Of a stretch of 64,000 bases of DNA, positions 21,476 to 32,159 are shown piece by piece (the first letter of the stretch is position 1; every line of letters begins with the position of its first letter). The stretch is from Ascarosepion bandense. Lineage: Eukaryota > Mollusca > Cephalopoda > Sepiida > Sepiidae. A model generated the notes under the pieces. It saw only the letters and a program-made list of their open reading frames with translations, did not search any database and had not been told where the DNA came from. Made by a program: the position numbers and the translations under genes. The DNA lies in contig JBBBDQ010001614.1 of the NCBI GenBank assembly GCA_037127315.1, positions 224,001 to 288,000 on the forward strand, written 5' to 3'.

Positions 21476-21850
21476 AATGATTATTATCTAAGAATCATTC
21501 TTAGAATCTAAAATGATTTTCTGGCTTCAATATAGAAACTATCTCACTTTTTGGCTATAGTAACAACTGTTCATTTTATTGCTTGATTATAAAGTAGCAG
21601 CAACAGAAGTAATCAACAGGAAACAATCAGAAGTCCCAGAACTCATAAGAATGCTGAGTAAACCCTTCTTTTTCCTACTTTTCCTTTTCAGTTGCTGCTA
21701 CTATCAAGGCTAACTTGAAGAACAACTCACAACCCTTGCTGCAGAAGACACATATCCTATCCTGTTCTGTCTTGACCTGAGTTTTCTCATTCCTCAAGGG
21801 AACAAGCAGAGAAACCTCCCTTTTAAGATACCTACCCAAAGGATATTAGC
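21476..21850. other. No recognised feature
   Basis: Nothing assigned. Confidence 0.5.
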
Positions 21851-21854
21851 TCGG

Positions 21855-22133
21855 AACAAGAAATTGAGGGGCCGAGTTTGAATTCCAGTTGAATTCATTG
21901 CATTTACTTACGCACAAATACCCTTAGGAAAGGTATTAATCCATCTCTTCTCCCTCCAGCTATGAATTAAATAACAGGACAGATTAGGTTCTATAGCCTT
22001 GGATGGCAAGCAGTCTATTGCAGAAGGCAATGGCAACCTACTGTGGGATAATCTTCTGCCCAGTCAGTCATGTCTCTTTCGAGTCATAATCGCGCAAGCA
22101 TGTTTCACGTATGGTACTTAACTGACTGACTGA
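21855..22133 (+). mobile_element. SINE-A, nearly complete
   Basis: Plus orientation, with box-B-like GAGTTTGAATTCCAGTTGAA, the body blocks in order and the end TAACTGACTGACTGA. The box A region is missing or altered. Confidence 0.8.
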
Positions 22134-22850
22134 CCCAAAGGAAAACTCTTCACATCTTTTGCTGGAGAAGACACGTACCAGTCCCAGCAGTCCAAGAGTG
22201 ATATTTTTCATTTCTCAACTGGAGAAAACATTTTAATGTATAAACTGTCATCCTTTTTTCAGCTTTGGAGAAAGCAAGATGGTCGTAATGTTTTACAATG
22301 CCTGTGAGCATTTCTATCTCTAAAGTTCAAAATTAGACAAGAATTTCAGAGAAACATTGAACAAAACCATGAGCACATGTCCTGGTAGACTGTAATATTG
22401 GCATTTTAAAATAAATTTATGTTCTAAAACCAAAGTTAACTTGGACTGCTTAACCACGATTTGTCCAGAATCTTCTTATGTGATAAGGGCAATTATCATT
22501 TTCTACCCAACTTTATTCTGCCATGGATATGTTATGTTAAAACTTTAAATTTTTCTTTTTAATATTTTCTTTTATCGTAATAGAAGGAGATAGCCTCAAC
22601 GACCACCGACCCGCAATTCATCCATATTTATAGAACCAAGGCATAAGTAAATTTTGTTGTTCCCTGTTCAGGATATATAGGTTCTTTCATCTTTCATGGC
22701 CATAATGATTTAAGTCATAACATTTTGGTGATCGAACTATTCAGTAGCTGCAACTTTCCATTATGAGGCCACTGGGTTGGTAGTTTGCTGTCTGTTGCTT
22801 TCAACTTGTAGTAAGAAGTCCCAAAAACTTGGTAGGGCTTACGAGGTCTG
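22134..22850. other. No recognised feature
   Basis: About 700 bp without recognised repeats or coding sequence. Confidence 0.5.
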
Positions 22851-22854
22851 CTCA

Positions 22855-23441
22855 AATCAAATCAAGCTTCTCGATAAGGTTCAGAGGAGGGTCTGTAATG
22901 TGATAGATACCGACTTGGCAGACCGCCTGCAGTCTCTCTCCCACCGGCGAGACGTGGCTTCCCTGTGTCTCTTCTATAAATACTTTCACGGCTTCTGCTC
23001 CGATGAACTTAGATCACTTGTGCCCCCTAAATACGAATTTGAACGAGATACTAGATTAGCAACTAGATCCCACCCTTTTACAGTGAAACCGATAAAATGT
23101 AGCCGTAACTTCTACTCCAACAGTTTCTTTCCTCGCACTTCCCAACTGTGGAATTCTCTTCCAAATGATTGCTTCCCCAACAGCTACAATCTCCAGGAGT
23201 TTAAATGTAAGGTCAATAGACACCTCCTAACACACTAACCTGCTCCCATTCTATCAAACACTCTTCCCATCTGCCCAACCCTCATCCTCGCTATCCTTAC
23301 TCATCTGTCACCTTCCTCCTGACATTCCCTATGTCTAACCACTCCTTCTCTTTACCTTCCCCTATGTAGCCCCATGTGCAATAGTGGCAGTGGAATGCCT
23401 TGCTTGGGGTGAGATATTTAAAAAAAAAAAAAATCAACAGT
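22855..23441 (+). mobile_element. LINE-J 3' end, 5'-truncated, well preserved
   Basis: An open frame (in phase from 22777, LINE similarity from about 22855) reads LLDKVQRRVCNVIDTDLADR, then RDVASLCLFYKYFHGFC, ATRSHPFTVKPIKC, SFFPRTSQLWNSLPNDCF and [16 protein letters not shown] followed by a stop at about 23236. The 3' UTR ends GGTGAGATATTTAAAA with a poly-A. The catalytic RT core is absent because of 5' truncation. It is the cleanest LINE-J C-terminus in the window, so a relatively young insertion. Confidence 0.85.
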
Positions 23442-23574
23442 CGCATAATATTGGTGTGTAGTGCAATATATATGTGTATACAAAACATCTACTCAATAGA
23501 AGAACTCTGTTAACTGGAAAGTCAGACTTTTTCCTGCAAAATACCGCTATTTTGTACTCTTTTTCAGCCAGAAA

Positions 23575-23675
23575 GTAAGTGAATGCAATGGATTAAACTG
23601 GAATTCAAACACGGCTTCTTGATTTGTTGTTCCGAGTTGATATCCACTTCACCACAACGCACATCCAAGTGGTTG
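23575..23675 (-). mobile_element. SINE-A head, duplicated block
   Basis: Only the tRNA-like head and first bases of a minus-strand SINE-A. It and about 35 bp beyond its 5' end (GGTACCAGAGAAAAAAGATT) recur at 24821-24952. Confidence 0.75.
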
Positions 23676-24087
23676 GGGTACCAGAGAAAAAAGATTGTTA
23701 GAGCAGTTATTTCACCTCTTGGGTTTGTTTATTCCACTCTATCCACAGCTGAGCAGAAACACACACAGGGATAAGTTATAAAAAAACAATCAGTCAATCA
23801 ATGAAACATATTCACAACAATTCCCTTCAAGGATAGGTTCCGCTGTTATTTATTCTACCTATCCTCCTAATCAGTACTTATTTTCTCCTCTTATGTTCAT
23901 ACAACCTTATTCAGTGACCTTCTACATTGAGTGGCTCCAGGGATTATAAATATTTTGTAAAAAAATCCTTTGCTTAAAGTCTTCTCTTCATCCTTAAAAA
24001 TTGTCTAGCATTCACGGCCATAAAAAATGCTATTATATATTTTCTTTTTTTAGATAAAAGATGAATGAGATTCAAGAAGATAGAAGA
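23676..24087. other. Possible old LINE-R scrap
   Basis: The text at 23780-24050 resembles 25560-25800 (CAGTGACC.TCTACA, TCCTTTGCTTAAAGTCTTC against TTCTTTACTTAAAGTCTCC, GCATTCACGGCCATAAA). Both may derive from the antisense of LINE-R, but the similarity is faint. Confidence 0.4.
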
Positions 24088-24250
24088 TGGCAACTGTCAC
24101 TACATCTAAGTTTTTGGAGATTATAGCTATCAGAGAAGCAGGTAAATGGGAGGGAGTTCCACAGGTGGGAAGTGTGAGAAAAGAAACTCTTGGTGTAGAA
24201 TCAGCGGTTACAATTAACTATTTCAACGATAAAAGGGTAGACGCCATTCT
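24088..24250 (-). mobile_element. LINE-J C-terminal fragment
   Basis: Minus strand encodes decayed pieces of the LWNSLP to FKCKVN region; plus text GGGAGGGAGTTCCACAGGTG followed by GGAAGTGTGAGA is diagnostic. The open frame on the plus strand is antisense and not meaningful. A SINE-A copy begins at its end. Confidence 0.65.
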
Positions 24251-24252
24251 AG

Positions 24253-24563
24253 TAAGTCAGTCAGTTAAGTGCCATACATGATACGTACTTAGCAATCATG
24301 CCTCTTTCAATCCATGATTGACTAGGCAGAATATTTTCCTGCAGAAGTTTGCCATTTTTTTCTGCAGTAGGTTGGTTGCCAACCAAGGCTATAGAACCCA
24401 ATCAGTCCTGCTATTTAACCAATAGCTGGAGGGAGAAGAGATGGATTCATACCTTTCCCAAGGGTATTTGCACATAAGTGAATGCAACAAATTCAATTGA
24501 AATTTGAACACTACTCTCCAATTTCTCATTCTGAGCAGATATCCATTGCTCCACAATACACAG
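24253..24563 (-). mobile_element. SINE-A, full-length
   Basis: Minus orientation, from the distal end GTCAGTCAGTTAAGTGCCAT to the tRNA-like head (plus text CCATTGCTCCACAATACACA). Moderately diverged. Confidence 0.8.
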
Positions 24564-24594
24564 CAAGTAGTATGCTTAAATTAACATGGTGGGG

Positions 24595-24910
24595 GTCAGT
24601 CAGCCAATTAAGTGCCATATGTGATACATGCTTTGGGCAATCATGTCTCGAAAGAGACAGAACTGACTGGACAGAAAATTATTCTGTAGTAAGTTGCCAT
24701 TGCCTTCTGAGGTAGACTGGTTGCCAACCAAGACTATAGAACCCAATCTGTCCTGTTATTTAACCCATAACTGGGGGAAGAGATAGATTAATACCTTTCC
24801 CAAGAGTATTTGCACGTAAGTGAATGCAATGGATTAAACTGGAATTCAAACATGGCTTCCTGATTTGTTGTTCCGAGTTGATATCCACTTCACCACAACA
24901 CACATCCAAG
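24595..24910 (-). mobile_element. SINE-A, full-length
   Basis: Second minus-strand copy in the same orientation as its neighbour, about 30 bp away. It includes CAGTCAGCCAATTAAGTGCC at the distal end and the tRNA-like head. Its head and the following bases are duplicated at 23.58 kb. Confidence 0.8.
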
Positions 24911-25490
24911 TGGTTGGGGTACCAGAGAAAAAAGATTGTTAGAGCAGTTGCTATGAAAATATTTATGCTTCTTCTTTTTTTATATGCTCCTGTGAGTGAT
25001 TCTGATTAGCTCCATGGAAGCTTTTGTTTTGTTTATTTTTAGCCACGGAAATAAGGGTGACATGCCGATTTTAATTTCTAACAACTGTAGAAGTCAAATA
25101 ACTTACCTTTCAACATGGCTGTCTCCTTTTGTATCCCTGATATGGTGAATATTCAAGAGTGTGGATATTGTGCTGAATATTTATGGAGCTCAATATACAC
25201 ACTGAAATTATCAGCCAATCATGCTTACAGAATAGACTTGCCTGTAACAGAATGGAATCTACCAATTTGCCATGGTGGTTTTTTGAATCAACTATCCTAG
25301 TTGATTAATGGCTGGTTGTTCCATAAAATCTTTACAACAACCAGGGCACATTTTTCTTGTCCTTAAAAAAAAAGATTAAAATAATTTGTACATTTCAGGT
25401 ACAGACCAACTACATACATTTCTTTCGTATTATCTTTTGCTTATAAATTATTTTCTGTGTATGTCACACTGAATGGTTCAGTCTTACTTA
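24911..25490. other. No recognised feature
   Basis: After the duplicated block to 24952 nothing is assigned. A frame at 25115-25300 has no recognised domain. Confidence 0.45.
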
Positions 25491-25494
25491 CTGG

Positions 25495-25860
25495 TTCTGT
25501 TAATTTTTCTAACATAATTTTCCTGTTTATTAATAATGATTTTCCCAATAATAACATCATAAAAACAATCAATCAATCATTAAAATTTTTAACCAGTGCT
25601 TACTTTCTTTTCTGATGTTCATACAACAACCACTTTCAGTGACCCTCTACAGTGACCGTCTTAAAGCCCTTATATTAGATTAATATTTGGTAAAAAGATT
25701 CTTTACTTAAAGTCTCCCTTCATCAGTAAAGAAATTCTTCAACATTCACTGCTATAAAGAAAAAGTGTTATTAAATATTTTCTTTGTTTCTAACAATATT
25801 TTCTTGTTTCTTAATACTTTGTTTAATTTTTGAAAGGCATTTTTTTCACTAAAAACAGTA
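25495..25860 (-). mobile_element. Possible LINE-R remnant
   Basis: TTCTAACATAATTTTCCTGT and TTTCTTAATACTTTGTTTAA resemble the antisense of the LINE-R thumb region at 12.85-12.9 kb, with an inserted segment between. Strongly diverged. Confidence 0.4.
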
Positions 25861-26640
25861 AAATGCAAAGAATACATGATATATATTTCACAGGAATTAA
25901 GGAACTAACAACAATCATATAATTTGAAATCTGAAACCTAAAATGACAAAGTAAAAATATTCATATATAGTTTAAGAGCAAAAGTTTAAATTTTAACGCT
26001 TAGCTGGCAGAATTTCTGGATGGGGTCCAAAGTGCCAAAATTCAGGACTGCTGCTATAATTAGTTAACATGGCATAAATATCTCATCAAAATTTATTAGC
26101 GAATCTATTAGACAAGCTGCAGCCTCACCCTTACTCCCTCGGGTCCAGAGCAGAATTGCAGAGGAAGAATGCAGGTCACTTTAGCAGCATTAGTAAGAGC
26201 TCACGACGCTAACGACCCAGTTGTCCCCAATGCTTGACTATTCCTTTCCATTTAGCTTAATTCCTAATTGACCGATACACTGACCAATTGGTGTGAGGCA
26301 GGCCACTAGGAGTACTGTAGAAAAAGGCAGATGGTTAGCGGTATGATCGATTGTATGAATTGAAACATTTTCTTTCTCATTGCTTGGCGATATTGACCAG
26401 TACATTTTAGTTAACAGACATTGAAATTACATGACCAGTGTAATCATGCTGTGTGGACAAATGATGTGGGCTTAATTTAGTGTAAAACTAATATCAGGCT
26501 GCAAGGGTGGAAGTGGTCAATCATGGGAGTTGGTGATGATGGTTAAAGTGCGTATAGAAAATGATAGTTTCGGCTGGTGATCCCAGAATTTTTATGACGT
26601 GTTAAATTATTGTAGAATTATGCCTTTGTGTTAGGTGAGA
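25861..26640. other. Apparently unique sequence
   Basis: About 780 bp, less AT-rich in its middle (26100-26320), no repeat family, no long open frame. A candidate single-copy segment. Confidence 0.45.
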
Positions 26641-26644
26641 ATGA

Positions 26645-26945
26645 GGGCATAAAATAGTCCTAAGAAGATGACTTCAATTTGTATGGCAAAAGAATAATTT
26701 TATAATAACATGATTGTTTTGATTGTAATTGCATCCAAACATGAATTTTTCTTTTATGTGTTTTTTCCTTTCAAGACATGGGAGAAAATGGCTCTCCACA
26801 ACTTTCTATCGTTTATATCTTTAAGCAATATTTGTCTCCTTACTATCCCTTACAGAAGTTGGGAACCTCAACCTGGTGTAATGGTTAACAAGCTTGTTAT
26901 GCTAGAGCCTATTACAACTGAGTAGTGAGTTCAATCCTCATTGGA
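26645..26945. repeat. Left arm of an inverted duplication
   Basis: The complement of this segment occurs at about 29487-29800. Shared text includes AAGACATGGGAGAAAATGGC and the LINE-R 3' end plus the start of the SINE-B insertion. Confidence 0.8.
26735..26842 (-). mobile_element. LINE-R 3' end
   Basis: Plus text AAGACATGGGAGAAAATGGC and TCTCCACAACTTTCTATCGT corresponds to the C-terminal KDRKLWRAIFSHVLEG segment on the minus strand. SINE-B units interrupt it at 26856. The LINE text resumes after 27471. Confidence 0.65.
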
Positions 26946-27458
26946 TACTCCATAATTTCAGCTATGTGCCACATCTAAGCAGCGCTTAGAAAATTGGCTA
27001 TCTATATATTGCATTAAGAACCTGGTGTAATGGTTAACAAGCTTGTTATGCTAGAACCTATTACAACTGAGTAGTGAGTTCAATCCTCATTGGGTACTCC
27101 ATAATTTCAGCTCTGTGCCACATCTAAGCAGTGCTTAGAAAATTGGCTATCTATCTATATATTGCATTAAGAACCTGGTGTAATGGTTAGCAAGCTTGTT
27201 ATGCCAGAACCTATAACAACTGAGTAGTAAGTTTGATTCTCACTGGGTACACCATACTTTCGGCCTTGTGCCACACTTAAGCAGCGCTTAGAAAATTAGC
27301 TATCTATCTATATATTGCATTGGGCACCTCAGTGTGGTATAATGGTTAGAAAGCTTGTTATGCTTGAACCTATTACAACTGAGTAGTGAGTTCGATCATC
27401 ATTGGGTACCCCATACTTTCGGCCTTGTGCCACATCTAAGCGGCACTTAGAAAATCAA
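26856..27458 (+). mobile_element. SINE-B tandem array, four units
   Basis: Four head-to-tail copies of 149, 153 and 159 bp spacing; the TGGTRTAATGGTTA motif sits at 26874, 27023, 27176 and 27335. Each has a tRNA-like head: box-A-like TGGTGTAATGGTTAACAAG and a T-arm-like GTGAGTTCAATCCTCAT. CTATCCCTTACAG (26843-26855) and CTATCCCTTGCAG (27459-27471) flank the whole array, so it looks like one 13-bp target duplication within LINE-R. The anticodon arm region is too long for a functional tRNA. Confidence 0.8.
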
Positions 27459-27734
27459 CTATCCCTTGCAGTAATCTGTTCTGTTTTCAACTTTTCATTT
27501 GCTTATGACTTTACTTCCCATTAATGGAAAATGCTGTTCAACTCTATCAAGACTAGAAAGTGGGGACAGGATAGCAACCAGCCAAATATGGCAACAGTAC
27601 TTCATTTTTGACCTGATTTCAAACTTAGTAGACTAGAAGTATGGAAAAACTAATAAAGAACTGTACCAAATAAAAGAAACCTCATCACTTGAGAACTTTC
27701 AACAGCAGTAACAACCAAAAAAGATATCTTCTTT

Positions 27735-27870
27735 TCTTCTATGTGCATTGTCCTTTCAGGACATAGGCGATCATGGCTTTCCATGTCTCCATATCCCTGG
27801 TGGCTCTTAGCACGCTTTCTCCTGTTACACCACCCAAACCGGGCTCTGCCATCCATTAGCTCAAGCCCAT
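27735..27870 (-). mobile_element. LINE-R 3' end fragment
   Basis: Minus strand matches the extreme C-terminus; plus text CATTGTCCTTTCAGGACATA and CATCCATTAGCTCAAGCCCA are shared with copies at 12.4, 17.2 and 28.0 kb. Confidence 0.7.
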
Positions 27871-27999
27871 AAATCTAGAATATAAATGTATAGAAACTAG
27901 TGTCGCCACAAAATGAGGGATCAGTTTATATATTGATTATAATATAAATTTGATTCCCCACTTTATACCCACATTATAATTTCTTATAAACAGTTGGCA

Positions 28000-29280
28000 T
28001 ATATCTTCTATGTGCCCTGTCCCTTCAGGACGTAGGCGATCATGGCTTTCCATGTTTCCCTATCCCTGGTGGCTCTTAGTCCGATTTCACCTATTACCCC
28101 ACACAACCCCCGTTCTGTCATCACCTGATCAGGCCCTTCAAATATATTATCAGCTGCTTTCCCCTTTCTTTTTTTCCTCTATCTGGCCTGTTAGTATCAG
28201 GTTCTCCAAGCTCTCATTCCTCATTGCATGTTCCAGGAACTTCAGTTGTCTCTTCCTGATGGCCAATATTAATTCCCTTTTCATTTCCATTATTTCCAAA
28301 ACCTCATCATTGCTCATATGCTTGGTCTATGATATCCGCAGCATATTTCTGTAGAACTACATTTTAGCTGCTTCAATTTTTTCCTTCACCTTTGATGTTA
28401 TTGTCCAGCATTCAATGCAATATTGAAGAACAGACATTATATAGTAATGCAGCACTCTCTTCTTTGTTTCTAGCAAAATTTTCCGGTCTTTTACTATTCT
28501 CCTCAGCTTCTGGAATGTGTCCTTTGCCATGCCAATTTGCCTTTAGATTTCAGTGTCGCACATTCTGCCTTCTGTTAGAACTTTAACAAATTACTTTAAT
28601 TTTTTTGCCTGCTTGATTTTAGTATCCCCAACCTGTAATTGGCATTTTGGGCTCCTCTATTTGCTGATTAACATACATTTGATTTTCTTATAGTTTATTT
28701 TAGTCCTTTCTTTTGACTTTCTTCATTTACCGTTCCTAGTCGGATTTGTAGTTTTCTTTCTGTGTTAGCTCTCAGTAATGTATCATCTGCATATCACATG
28801 TTCTTCAGATTATGAATACCAATGACAAATCCTGGCATAACTTCTAGGGTCCTCAGATTAGTAGAAGTTGAATAGATCTGGTGAAAAGACACATCCTTGC
28901 CTTTCTATCTTTGTATATCGGCTGAATTTGTTTCCTGGTGGTTTACTGCCAGTAGAGGTTCTTGATTAGTAGAAGTTGAATAGATCTGGTGAAAAGACAC
29001 ATCCTTGCCTTTCTATCTTTGTATATCGGCTGAATTTGTTTCCTGGTGGTTTACTGCCAGTAGAGGTTCTTGATTAGTAGAAGTTGAATAGATCTGGTGA
29101 AAAGATACATCCTTGCCTTTCTATCTTTTTATATCTGCTGAATTTGTTTCTTGGTGGTTTACTGCCAGTAGAGGTTCTTGATTACGCTAATATTTTACGC
29201 TAAGATTGATTTCAATTCTTTATGACTTCCTCTGTCGAACACATTGGCATAGTCTACAAAACAGGTCGATGTCTTTTTTT
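28000..29280 (-). pseudogene. LINE-R reverse-transcriptase remnant, longest copy
   Basis: On the minus strand, from about 29280: a region approaching RT, then RQGCVFSPDLFNFY at about 28880-28910 (RT block before the catalytic loop). Next come a spacer and YADDTLL at about 28780-28797 after a stop. Then thumb and C-terminal pieces follow down to the 3' end at 28000. An internal 108-bp triplication (28856-29179) disrupts the RT region. Many stops, so inactive. Motif order fits RTE/BovB-like ORF2; no endonuclease is seen. Confidence 0.8.
28856..29179. repeat. 108-bp direct triplication
   Basis: Three units starting at 28856, 28964 and 29072, each 108 bp. The first two are identical over nearly all of their length; the third has a few substitutions. 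Each contains GATTAGTAGAAGTTGAATAG and GGTGGTTTACTGCCAGTAGA. Confidence 0.95.
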
Positions 29281-29486
29281 ACTGAGTTTAAAATATCCAT
29301 GATGTATAATTATGCCTGTGAAGAAAAAACAAAAGATGAAACTAACAATGAAATAGTATAAAATAATTAATTTAATTATATAGATGATGTAATCATGCAT
29401 GGATGAACCTTGAAGTATCAGGATAAACAGAGCATAGCAGCTGATCTTATCATTGACCTAATCCTCACAGGTCATTTAAAAAAAGA

Positions 29487-29800
29487 CACAAGGCTGAAAT
29501 TATGGAGTACCCAGTGAGGTTCAAACTCACAACTCAGTTGTAATAGGTTCTAGCATAACAAGCTTGCTAACCATTACTCCACGCCGAGGTTCCCAAATCC
29601 TGCAAGGGATAGTAAGGAGACAAATATTACTTAAAGTTATGAAAGATAGAAAGTTGTGGAGAGCCATTTTCTCCCATGTCTTGGAAGGGAACAGTACATT
29701 AAAAAAAATTAATTACATTCAAAACAATCACGTTATTATAAAATTATTCTTTCGCTATACAAATTGAAGTCACCTTCTTAGGACTGTTTTATCCCTAAAA
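29487..29800. repeat. Right arm of the inverted duplication
   Basis: Reverse complement of 26645-26945. It contains one minus-strand SINE-B head (about 29500-29590) and the plus-strand LINE-R C-terminus reading KVMKDRKLWRAIFSHVLEGN, then flanking AT-rich text. It carries a single SINE-B unit instead of four. Confidence 0.8.
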
Positions 29801-29899
29801 ACAAAGCAAGAAATATTTCATCACTATGGAGAAAACCACAATATAATATAAGTTTGAAACAAATGTTTGTGCTCTCAATGAAACTTATTTCCTTGAACA

Positions 29900-30985
29900 C
29901 ATATCGGGTCTTGCTATGGATCAAGGCCAACTACGCAGTTATTAACTGCATGTGAATCTGGGATGGAACTTTAAGCTATACTATCATGTAGGTGGAGAAG
30001 GTCTGATGAGTTGAAATTGTTGGTTTCTGGCTATAGAATTCCAGAACCTTTTCCAGCTTTGATTCTGAACCTTCTGTATGAACTTGTGTCTAGTTTGGGT
30101 CTTGCTATGGTTCAAGGCCAACTACACACTTATCAACTGCATGTGAATCTGGGATGATACTCAAAGATAGAGACAAGAAAGCACAAAAATTCTGATTCTG
30201 AATAATCTGATCTAGCTTGTGTATCGTTTGGGTCTTGTTATGGCTCAAGGTAAACTACACTGTTATTAGCTGCATGTGAATACGCTTAGCCACACAGTCA
30301 AGAAGGTGCAGAAATTCAGTGATGTTAAAGGTTTTGGTTTCTGACTATGGGATTCCAGGAACTCTTCCAGAATTGATTCTGAATCATCTAGACTAGCTTT
30401 TGTCTGGTTTAGGTTTTGTCATTGCTAAAGATCAGGTACACAGATCTCAAATTCATTTGAATCCAGAAGGTATTCTATGCTACACAGTCAAAAAGTTGCA
30501 AAAGGTCTTCAAATTTTGAGATGCTGGTTTCTGGCAAAGGGATTCTAGGCCTTCTTCCAAGTTTGATTCTGAACGCTATGGACCAGGTTGTGTTTGGTTT
30601 AGGTCTTGTCTTGACTTGAGGCCAATTACACAATTATCAGCTCCATGTGAATCTGGGATTGTGCTCATAGTCAAGAAGGTGCAGAAGTTCTGCAATGATG
30701 AATTTGTTGATTTCTTACTAAGGGATTCCTAACCTCTTTCAGAATTCATTCTGAACCATTTGAACTAGCTTGTGTCTGGTTTAGGTCTGACTATGGCTTA
30801 AGGATAACTTCATTGTTTTCAACTGCATATTTTTCTGTAATTTTACTCTAAGCCACATAGTTATGTTGGTGCAGAAGTTCTGCAATATTGAATTTGTGGT
30901 CTTCTGGCCTAAGGATTCCCGGACCTCTTTCAGAATTGTTTCTGAACCATTTAGATTATCTTGTTTCAGACACTCTCTAGTATTT
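29900..30985. repeat. Degenerate satellite, about 185 bp, six units
   Basis: GGTCTTG-type anchors occur at about 29911, 30098, 30231, 30412, 30602 and 30784, spacing 187, 133, 181, 190 and 182. Shared blocks include CATGTGAATCTGGGAT, GTCAAGAAGGTGCAGAAGTT and TTCAGAATT.ATTCTGAACC. Units are strongly diverged; the second is shortened. This is an old tandem repeat. Confidence 0.85.
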
Positions 30986-31693
30986 TGGAGTAGGTAACCA
31001 AAAAAGCCACTGAACCAAACATCAAGATTGGCTGCATTTTGCGGTATTTTTAAAGCAACCCAAAAACCCAAAACGATGCTTCATGGCTCAGTTGAACTAT
31101 CTCTGACACAGACAAACATCAATTTTGAATCTTGACAAACCATTGCTGCAAACTGGTCTTCCTACAGAAAGACTATCTGAGGGTGGACCAGGAATTTAAG
31201 TCCATCTGTCAACATTAAGAGGATCTGTGATGTACTGGCAGGAGGGCCAGACCCACCCAGCTGTGTCTACCACCCACACACCTCTGTGATCCCCAGCTCA
31301 TGACTCTTTAAGTGTACAGTGGACCTCACAGCCAACTCCATTACTGCCACTTGAGAGGAGAAAGGGAATAAGGAGAACGGAGAAACATCTCGATGCTTGG
31401 ATGTCAGCGAGTGATAACGACGAAAATTCTGTAATTGACAATAATGTAAACCACATTAAGTAAATTATTTATTTTGTTATTATCTGAAGTTTATTAATAT
31501 AATAAATATTATATTATTAACATAATAAATATAAATAGCCTTAATAAATATTAGATCATATTACTATTATTATAATTAGTATTCATTACCTTTTATTTTT
31601 TTTAGTCAAGTGGCTAGAATGTTTGTTTTCCAACCATGAGATCAGGGTTCAAATCTTACCATGGTCAAATTGTGAGAAAGTATCTTCCTGGTA
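30986..31693. other. No recognised feature
   Basis: Includes a less AT-rich segment (31180-31390) without an identifiable family. 31445-31600 is very AT-rich. Confidence 0.45.
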
Positions 31694-31704
31694 TTATAAG
31701 CTTG

Positions 31705-31977
31705 GTCTATGGCTATATCGTGTTGAATGCACCGGTTCCCATCTGATCACCGAAGTTAAGCAACATCGAGCCTGGTCAGTACTTAAATGAGTGACCATTT
31801 GGGAATACCAGGTGCTGTAAATGTAAGGACCAAGAATGGTCTACCGGTCCTCCAGGTTTGAGGGTTGGGTGCAGAGCTAACAACCCTGCCCCGTAAAAAA
31901 ACGATTTGTTACAACAGCAGCAAAAAGTTGCTTCCCTATACACCACTGGGTGTGATGGATAAATGATGATGATGATG
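31705..31977 (+). mobile_element. SINE-5S, intact
   Basis: Positions 31705-31824 form a 120-bp 5S-rRNA-like head, including the internal control region (CACCGAAGTTAAGCAACATC then GAGCCTGG). An unrelated body ends in (ATG)n. Perfect 11-bp direct repeats TTATAAGCTTG flank it at 31694-31704 and 31978-31988. This is the layout of 5S-derived (SINE3-like) retroposons. RNA polymerase III transcription is expected from the head. It is the cleanest SINE in the window. Confidence 0.9.
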
Positions 31978-32159
31978 TTATAAGCTTGAGGAGGTGATCT
32001 ACATGCTGTACCTTTGAAAAGTGCCTGAAATTGATACTACAGGTTAAGACTTGTGAATTAAACTGGATGGATGGAATTATTTGTCAAAAAGTCACAAGTC
32101 ATCAAAACTGATATTTTGAGCATACTGGTCTTGATTAAACTGTTGATCATGTCAGATTA

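Noticed and set aside
24087..24281. Plus-strand frame of 64 residues
   Set aside because: Antisense to a LINE-J fragment and running into SINE-A.
26866..26960. True tRNA gene
   Set aside because: Box A and a T-arm are visible but the anticodon region is too long, the acceptor stem does not close, and the unit is tandemly repeated.
30781..31071. 96-residue minus-strand frame
   Set aside because: Antisense to the degenerate 185-bp repeat; no similarity recognised.
31705..31824. Functional 5S rRNA gene
   Set aside because: It is the head of a retroposon with body, (ATG)n tail and target duplications; the same holds at 59.2 kb. The 56.5-kb copy has damage in the 25-45 region.
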